Of a stretch of 64,000 nt of DNA, positions 51,001-60,000 are shown piece by piece (the first letter of the stretch is position 1; the number at the start of each line of letters is the position of its first letter). Made by a program: the position numbers and the translations under genes. Below the pieces are notes generated by a model that saw only the letters and a list, made by a program, of their open reading frames with translations, was not told where the DNA came from and did not search any database. The stretch is taken from positions 30,622,053 to 30,686,052 of the forward strand of contig OZ022577.1 of the NCBI GenBank assembly GCA_963669155.1, written 5' to 3'. This stretch comes from Arbacia lixula. Lineage: Eukaryota; Echinodermata; Echinoidea; Arbacioida; Arbaciidae.

Positions 51001-54000
51001 CTGATAAGTATTATGAGTGTGAAGTTGACATAAAAAACATCCTCACATTATTTTCTCCTGAATGGAGCCCAATCCCTGAACCACTTCCTGGGGCCCATTT
51101 CATAAAAAGTTACTTTGATAGCAACTCTTGCTGGAATGTCAACTTTCATCGAAGGAGCCAATCAGGAAGCAGAATTTTCACTGTTATAGTAGTTGACATT
51201 ACAGCAAGAGTTGCTATCATAGCAACTTTTTATGAAATGGGCCCCTGGTCATGAATGCACATGTCTTTCCCTCACAAGGATGGATATTACCAGTGCTCAA
51301 TTTGTCCCATGCTGTTATCCTAGGAGCTGATGTCTAGCAGACATCGTGGCCAGAGCCTGGTGCATGCAGCGGTCAGTAAGGCAGACAAGGTCAAGCAGCA
51401 TACTGCGCCCCCCGGTCAAGAACGGACAAAGGCTGAAGTTGACCAGATGAAGGAGGGGTATGACGACCTCGTCCAGCAAATGAACAGTACTAAAGACAAG
51501 CTACAGGTAGGTTGCTTGTGGCAACGTCTCTCCTTAAACTGGTGACATCTGTTCTTTCGAGGGCAACGTCTATCCTCAACCAGTTTGCCACAAGATTTTT
51601 AGACCAGCCCCAACAAGCCTGAAGCACAATTTTTGTTGGTCCACCCATGACCCAGCCACTATACTGCATGTATGATATTGATAAATGAAAATGAATATCA
51701 ATCATAGTGTTTGCTCGCTGGCACATGCTGCATCCAAGGCATGGCAATTATGTATCCACTGGAGATCAGACTACCGATTGCACGCATCTATGCCATTAAA
51801 ATATTATAAATAGAAGTACTCAAAATAGAGACAAAACATGCAGAGGTTGGTGCGTTTCTAGGGACGGGTATAACCAGTGTAACCATTTCTGAGTAGGACA
51901 GATGGAAACCAGGTTGATACATACTGTACAAACCCTGTACCGCAGTTAACTCTTAGCCCGCTTCGTTCGACTCGCGGCACATACAGCGGGCTGCCAAGTT
52001 CGACTCAAGTCACATTTCGCACACAATGCATACGGAACGCATTTAATTGTATTGTGCGCACACACATACAATAGCGACTCGTGTATTGCATAAGGGGATC
52101 AAAGTATCAATAGGCAGGAAGTCTCCCAGGACAGGAAGTCTATTGAGAAGTACCCAGGGTCAATTTCAATAGAGGAGTTTAGTTTATTGTTAGCTTAATC
52201 TTTTTGAATGCTTTGAATGCCCCATTTAAATCCTAAATTGCTTGGCTCATTATTCCCATAAAGACATGGGGTTGGTCTGTAATAAAAGCTAAAGAACACC
52301 TTTTTTTTTTTAACTAACCTAGAGAATTACTTTAATTAGGACATATTGAATATGAGAGGTATAAAATAGCCTCCAAAACGATAATTTGGAGACAGAATGT
52401 AAAGTTATAATACTCAGAATCTATGATATTATACATGACACAAATAATAACATTGTCAAGAGTATTAATTTCTTTTAGACTTTGCTACACATTTTTTTTC
52501 ATCACTACAAACCAATAAAAAAGTTATTTCAAGTTGAATAAGACAGTGGATACAAAACCCCTCTGAATGTGCCACCCTGAAATTAATGTGGTGCAGGGGA
52601 TATAGTATGCGTGGCGGGCAAAGAGTTAAACCAGTGATGATGCATTTCTTGCCCTTCTCTAGGTGGCGCTCAAGGACTGGGATGCCATTGATACCAGCAT
52701 GGACAAGCTGCAGAGATGGCTGACGGAGGCACAGTCTCAGCTAAAGGACGCTGTACAACCCAAGGCTTCACTCACTGAGAAGAAGGCTCAGCTCGAGAGA
52801 TGCAAGGTAAATACTGTCAAGTTTGTTTTGCTAATGCTTGAACTCTTGAAATTTGGTTGTGTGATGAAAAGTTCTTGAATCTTGTTAAGTTTTCTCACTT
52901 TTCTTAGCTTTATGAATGCAAGGTACCACTGTCGAGTCATCTTGCTAATGCTTTAAATCCTGATAATTTATTAATTTCATGAGTAATTCTTGCATCATCT
53001 TTCAGCTCAAGAAAGATGCAGGTTGACCATTAAACTATAAAAACAATGTCTTTAGGTCTTGGAATTTTAATTTCAAAGTCTGTGAATTTTTGGCAGTCAA
53101 TAAGAAAGTGCTACTCCTATTTTGTGCGTTATTCTTCTTTTCTTCTGTAGAGCATTGAGCAAGAGATTGAACGTCATCAAGATGACCTGAAGAAGGTCAC
53201 GGAGCATGCTCAGAAAATTGTTGTGGAGAATCCTGACAACAACCCCATCTCAGCTGCGCTCGATGATCTGACAGAAAAGTTTGGCGATCTTGAAACAGAT
53301 TGTCAGGTAAGTGATCCACTTCAAATGTTAGTTTTGTGTGAATACTTGAGGGCAAGCAAATGTTTGATAAATACTTAAATTTGCACAAAAGCAGACAGAA
53401 TCCATGAAGCAGATTGCTATTTGAAACAACCAGTCATGTTTATGGTAACTCATGCAGCACACACCAGGTGAATTATTCATCCACTACCATCAATTGTTAT
53501 ATTCATCTTCTGAAGTCCACATACCAGAGCCACTTCACTCATCAATCATTCATTCTTTCCTCGGCTCTCTTAAACGTCTAATTCTGAGATACATTGTATA
53601 ATCAGTGTATCCATGTGACTTGTATTGTGAATATGTACCTGTATTGAATATCCTTGTACTTACCTACCCTCAGGCAGGTAGTATCCGAGGAATATATGAT
53701 TACATGCTCTTGATGATTTGATTGTTTAATAAGTATGTTATACAGATGAAAAATATTTTTCTCCAATAGTTCTCCTGAAAGGATGTTATGTAATCTCTAT
53801 TTGATGCCTGGTTGATCCCAACAGGATTCAGTGAGCCAACAGGGTGAAGCAGTGAGTGACCACCAGATGTACCACCAGACCCTGCAGACCTTCAACCAGC
53901 GAGGCAGAGACCTCAAGCACCAGCTCAGTACCAGGGCAGACCCCTCAGGCAATAGGCAAGCCGTGGAGGAGAAACTGGCAGATGTACAGGTAGGGATTGG

Positions 54001-57000
54001 CATGGGTTTCGCTTTGTCTGTCTTTCTGTCTTTCTGTCTTTCTGTCGGTCTCCATTTCCCCTCCTATCTCTCACTCTCTTCTTTTTGTTGCATTCTCCTT
54101 ACCTCCGTCTGTCTGTCTGTCAATCTCTTTCTGGTTCTCTGGTTATTTGTCTTGCTTGGGCAACAGGCAGACTGTGCAGTTAAAATTGGCTGCTGTACCA
54201 GTATGGATTGGCATTGTTTTATTTTGGTTTGTTATATATGTTTCTCTGTCTCTGTGTCTCTCCTTGTCTTTCTCCCCTCTTTTTCCTCTTTTTGTTTCCT
54301 TCTCTGTGTGTCTGCCTGTGTCTTTTTTTCTCTGTCTGTCTGTCTCTATCTGTCTCCCCTCTCACTCTCCTCATATTTTCTCTTTGTATTTGTCACCCTC
54401 ACATCTCTCACTCTCTATCTCTTTATCTCATTCCATTGATCTTTCCTCTACCGTAATTTTCTAACTCTTTCTCTCTCTTTCTCTCTTCCTCTCTTCCTCT
54501 CTCCCTCTCCCCTTCTCTTCCTTTCGTTGTACATGTTCACTGATCTTTGTGAAAAATCACTCATAAAAACAGTCACTGCACCAAGAAAGATGACATATTT
54601 TGGAGATAATTTTGTACATTGAAGGATCGTTATTGCAATCAATTCCATACAATCGCAACTGTTTATAAGATGGATTCCCAGGTATCCTAATTCAATTCAC
54701 CATCTCTCATAGGCACTCCAACCAGAAGTAGAAGCTTGCACCGAGCTGCTGCAATCCCTCTCCGCCCAAGGAGAGAAGACCAAACAGCTCACGTCACCAG
54801 CTGGGGAGGAGACTATCCAGCTGCAGCTAGACAAGGCCCAGGCAGAGCTGGACACACTGGCCAGCAGCCTGCTAGCCTCACGCACCAGGCTGGAGGAGTG
54901 TGTGGGGAGGTGGGGAGAGTTTGAGGGGAGGAGGGATGCAGCGGAGGCTGGGATAGCGGAGGTGAGGGAGACTGTGCAGGATGGCGTGATGGCTCAGCCA
55001 GATCTACCAGCCAAGCAGCAACAGGCAATACACTTTCAGGTACTTAACTTAGTTCATGTTTTTCTTTGATTATATAACTGATATGTAACACCTTATTAAG
55101 ATTGCATAATTGAAATACATATGTATATAATGGTACATGTTTTCTTTGCTGTTCATATCATATCAATTTAGTGGCTTGCATTGACTTCTCAAAAAGCTTG
55201 ATATTTCAAAGTAAAGTAGAATGAACATGTAGATTCTCTTTAAGCACAGTTTTGAAGTTGTCAAATGATTATATTCTCTGTTAAATCATCTGAGCCTGTA
55301 CAAAATTTTTAACACTAACAATATGAAGGGTCAATGACTAATTGGGGTTAATCTTATATTTTCTTCACACTAGGATGTTCAGAGTCGGCTGGAGGGTCAG
55401 CGGGTCAGTGTGGAGGCAGTGTCCAGTACTGCTCAGGCCCTGCTGGACAGCAGTGTAGGCAACGTGGCAGTGGTCAGCGAGGCCACTCACATCGCCTCAG
55501 AGTACCAGCGACTGCTCCTGGCCGTAAAGGTGAGACTTCCCTTGATTGGCCCATTCACACTGGGGCAATGCGTAGTATCATTGGTTAATGATGTGTTCAT
55601 ATGCAGTGATAAACTCTTCTCTCTGCTCAAATTATTCACTGTGTTCAATGGTCAAAGGTGAGACTCCTTCTGATGTCCCATGTACAATGGGGCAGTGCAT
55701 GGTATCATTGGTAGTGATGTGTTCATAGGCAGTCAGGAAATCTTCTCTCTGCTCAAATTTTTCATTGTTTAGAGTGCATGCTTGAATGTAGAAACGTGCT
55801 TCAATGATTCAGGATACAAAGATTAATGTGCATGCTTGAATATAAAAACTTTAATGACCCAATAAAGGCCTTGCAATTTTTTTAAAATTTCAGCAATAGT
55901 GTATACAAAAAGGCTGATTGATATTGAGAGACATTTGTGTCCCTAAGACTGCAAAATATTAATGTTCTAGATTTTATTGATAAACCACTATTATTTTTTA
56001 GCATTAGGACAAAACCAACCATTGCTTTTTGTCATTTGTTGACTGAGAATCATGAAAAACAAATTGACCTTTTAAAACAGGACCTGGTCAAGCAGAGCGA
56101 AGGGATGTCCAAGGATCACCAGCACTACCTGGAGGCCCAGGACGCCTTCTCAGACTGGCTGGATGACCAGGAGGCCAAACTTGCTGACCACCAGCCTCTA
56201 GAGGGCAGCAGAGACATCCTGGCTGACCGCTGCAGCAGCCTGAAGGAGCTCCAGAAGGGGCAGAGTGGTGGGGCATTCAGGCTGAGGACCGTAGAGGAGA
56301 GGGCCAGGAAGACCTTGGTAGGGACCACGCCCGACGGCCAGGAGGGGATCGAGAGGAACCTGGATATTGCTGGGAGGCAGCTGGAAGATTATCATGCGGC
56401 GTTGACCGATGCGCTGGAAAGTAGTCAGGTAAAGAGAGATAAAGAGATGGAATTTAAGTAAGGATGGTAGTTTTATGGCACTGGTGATGGTGGTGCTAGT
56501 GGTAATGGTGATGGAAGTTATGATGATGTTGATTTTGATGATGATACTGATGGCAATAGCATTGGCAATGATTTGATTATGTCAAAGATGGTACTGATGG
56601 TGATGATAGTTATGGTGTTAATGGTAGTGGTGGTTGAAGGAGGTTGATGGCAATTGTGATTGCTGCTATTGATGGTAGTGGTGATGATAATGAAGTTGAA
56701 AATGACGATGACATGATAACGATGATCAAGATAATGAAATGATGTAGACACACGTTCCAATCTATAATGTAAGACAATCAAAGATATAGAACCAGTTGAA
56801 CTGCCTTCAGGCCAAGAGCGTGTGTGATAGGAAAACAATGTAGACAAAAGAATCAAGATCATATGGAATATCTATGTATCGAACCAGTTGAACTGCCTTC
56901 AGGCCAAGAGCGTGTGTGATAGGAACACAATGTAGACAAAGTTTGAAGGAGAATGAGAATCAAGATCATATGGAATATCTATAAGTGACAGTCATATGTG

Positions 57001-60000
57001 CGGCTGATATCTCCCTCTTCCCTCTTCCCTCTTCTCCTAGGCCTGCCTATCCCTCTGGGACCAGACCGAGCGAGACCACCAGACCACCTCTGATTGGCTG
57101 GCCGATCTGGAGACACAGACAGCCAGCCTGCCTCTGATGGACACAGCCAATCAGAAGCAACAACAGGCTGAACACTGCAAGGTAACAGGGCTTTACCCCT
57201 CTCCATGCTAGCTTGTTGTCATTACATACACCTGTAGATACACTGGGGCTAACAGAGCTTGGTGTATAGCAGATAAATTGTATATGTGCTAGGTATATGC
57301 AGAGTAGGAAGAAATGGCCTTCTATCTTAGATTTTTTTTCAAATAGCAAGAAACAACCAGGCATATTTACAACTTTTTAATTACAAGTATCTAAATAGTT
57401 GTTTGGATAATCATAGAGAAGATTAAGTATATGTGTCTGTATTAGTTTAAAATGGAAAGAAAAAACAAAGCTTATTGGTTACTTTATCTCTACGAGTACC
57501 TTCACATTTGTTTGAATGAAGATATCATATTATGGAAATAATATGTGTTATTTATGTTTGCTAATTTGTTCAAATTATCCAGGTGGTTGCTGTTGAAGTG
57601 GAAGATAAGGGACCCTCTGTGTCAGATCTGACTAAGAGACTGAAATCCCTTCTCGACCAGACTAAGCATGCACCATTCAGTGAACAGCTCAAGAATGTTA
57701 CTGAGAGATATGACAAGTTGCGACAGAGGAGCCAGGTAAGGAGACTTTTTGTTTATGTAAAGCACACATAAATTTATGTTTAGTTCAGACAAAAGTTTGT
57801 CCATACAGTTCATATTTCCCATTTGCTTTATAGTATTCTCCATTAATTTTTATTCAGTCAATCACACCACAAACAGATTCAGCTCCAATCCGTTTTGATG
57901 TTTGAAATGTGCACAATGTGACACTTATAGGCCCATACTCTGAGAGCTTCATAAGATTATTCATCGGTTTAACTCAGTTGTAAGTTTGGACCTCAATGTG
58001 CACCAAACAAATTTCTTTGACAGATTGAAAGAAACATCACGTGATGATGTAGAATCAGTCCTTCATTGCTTGTCAAGAGTGACACAGGGGAAAAATGCAG
58101 CTGATAATATGAGACCATGCAGTCAGTGAGTTGATATTTTCTTTTCATATAGGACAATGTGATCACGGCAGAAACGCGAGCCTCAAACCACAAGGCCTTT
58201 GATGCCGCCGCCACCAAGGTCCAAGATTGGCTGGACTCCACCAGGCAATCCCTAGCCGCACTGACCAACCCAGAGGGTCAGCTGGACACGGTCAAGGACA
58301 GAATTTCTGACCTGCAGACTCTGACCAACGGGCTGCCCAGAGGGGAGAGCCAGCTGGGTCAGGTGACCAATCTTAGGCAGCTGATTGGTCCAGAAACCTC
58401 AGATGGTGGTCAGGTGACCTTAGATGGGGAGGTGGAGAAGGGGCAACAAACCTGGAATATCTTGAATAATGGTAAGCAATTTCTCTTGGAGTGTAGTCTA
58501 CAGGCTCCTCCTTCTCTACCCCCTTCCCCAGCCAAGTGTTTTCTTTTGTTCTTGTTTTAGTTGTAGTGTTATTTACACTTTCTTCCATCATTTGATGTGA
58601 GAAGATGGTGAAAGAAGGTGAAAAACACAAACTAATTGCACAAATTGGAAAGTTAAAGTTCTTATATAAACCATTAGTGAATTGGGAATGTAAGAATGCA
58701 ACACTTGGCCTGAAATCGTTTTTCTCTCTTTGATGTGTAAAACTTTTGAGCTTGAACCTATTTGAAATGTCAACGCAGGCATTGCCTGTGCCTGTGGAAT
58801 TTATTTTGTATGTCACTATGGCAACCCTCTGTGTTTTGTTGGTTCACTTGAAGCTCTGTTCATGTATGTATATGCTTTATAAATTACTGCTCCACATGAA
58901 TCTCTCAGATGTGAAGAAGACCTCCAAGCTCCTAGATGAGACTGTTGCAGAGTGGAAGGAGTTCAACCGTCTCCAGGAGGACTTCTGCTCCTGGTTGGCA
59001 GGAGCTGAGAGGAGGCTGGGGGCGGAGCGGGATGAAATGGGGTCACTACTGGAGAAGAAGGATCAGAGGGAGAGAGATGCAGTGAGTAGTGATAATGGTA
59101 TCTGTGATGGAAAAGTAAGATCTAAAAGAGAGTTAAATAGAGAAAGAGATAACAAGGGGAAAGAGATGGACAGATCTAGACTGACAGAGAGGCAAGGAGA
59201 GAGACAGAGACAAGAGAGATGCGGTGAGTATTGTTAATGGCATTTATGATGGACAAGTAAAATGAGAGATTGATGAAAAGAGGGAGAAAATGTCTGTACT
59301 GGATATGAAATATTAAAGAAAGAGAGATGAAAGTGGGTACTTTTAATAGCATATGTGATTGAGAAATGAGACGAGAGAGAGAGAGAGAGATATCAAGAAA
59401 GAGAAATAAAGCAAGAAAGAAAGGAAGAGAGAAAGAGAGAAATATACCAAATTCCCTATAGTAAAATTTGGCACACACAGTACACTTTCTTGAATTGTTG
59501 TGCAGGCTTTCATGAATGAGGTAGCGAACAAGCAACCCATGCTGGAAGATGTACAGAAGGCTGCCCAACCAGTCTTGAACAAGAACCAGCCCAATTTCAT
59601 CCTGAACTCCCAGTTGTCTGATGTCACAACCCGCTACCACGCCCTCCAGAGACAGGCTCAGGTGAGCAGGGGCAGAGGCAGAGGGGAGGGGTATGAGGAG
59701 GATAGGGGAAGGGGAGGGGTGGGGCAGGATAGAGAGGGGGAAGTGGGCAGGGGAGAGGGAGAGGAGGAGATAGGGGAGTGGAGAGGGACAGAGGGAGAAG
59801 GGAAGGGGAGGGGGAGAGGGAGAGGGAGGGAAGGGTGGGGGAGAGATAGAGGAAAGAAAGAGGGTGATGGGATTGGGGGTGGTGGAGAAGGAGGAAGAGA
59901 AGATGAAGGAGGAGGGGGCGATGACAGATGTAAAGAAAGAAAAAAAAGGGAAAGGAAAGGAAGTGATGCTTTGAGGCAAAATTATCATTTTGGAGAGATG

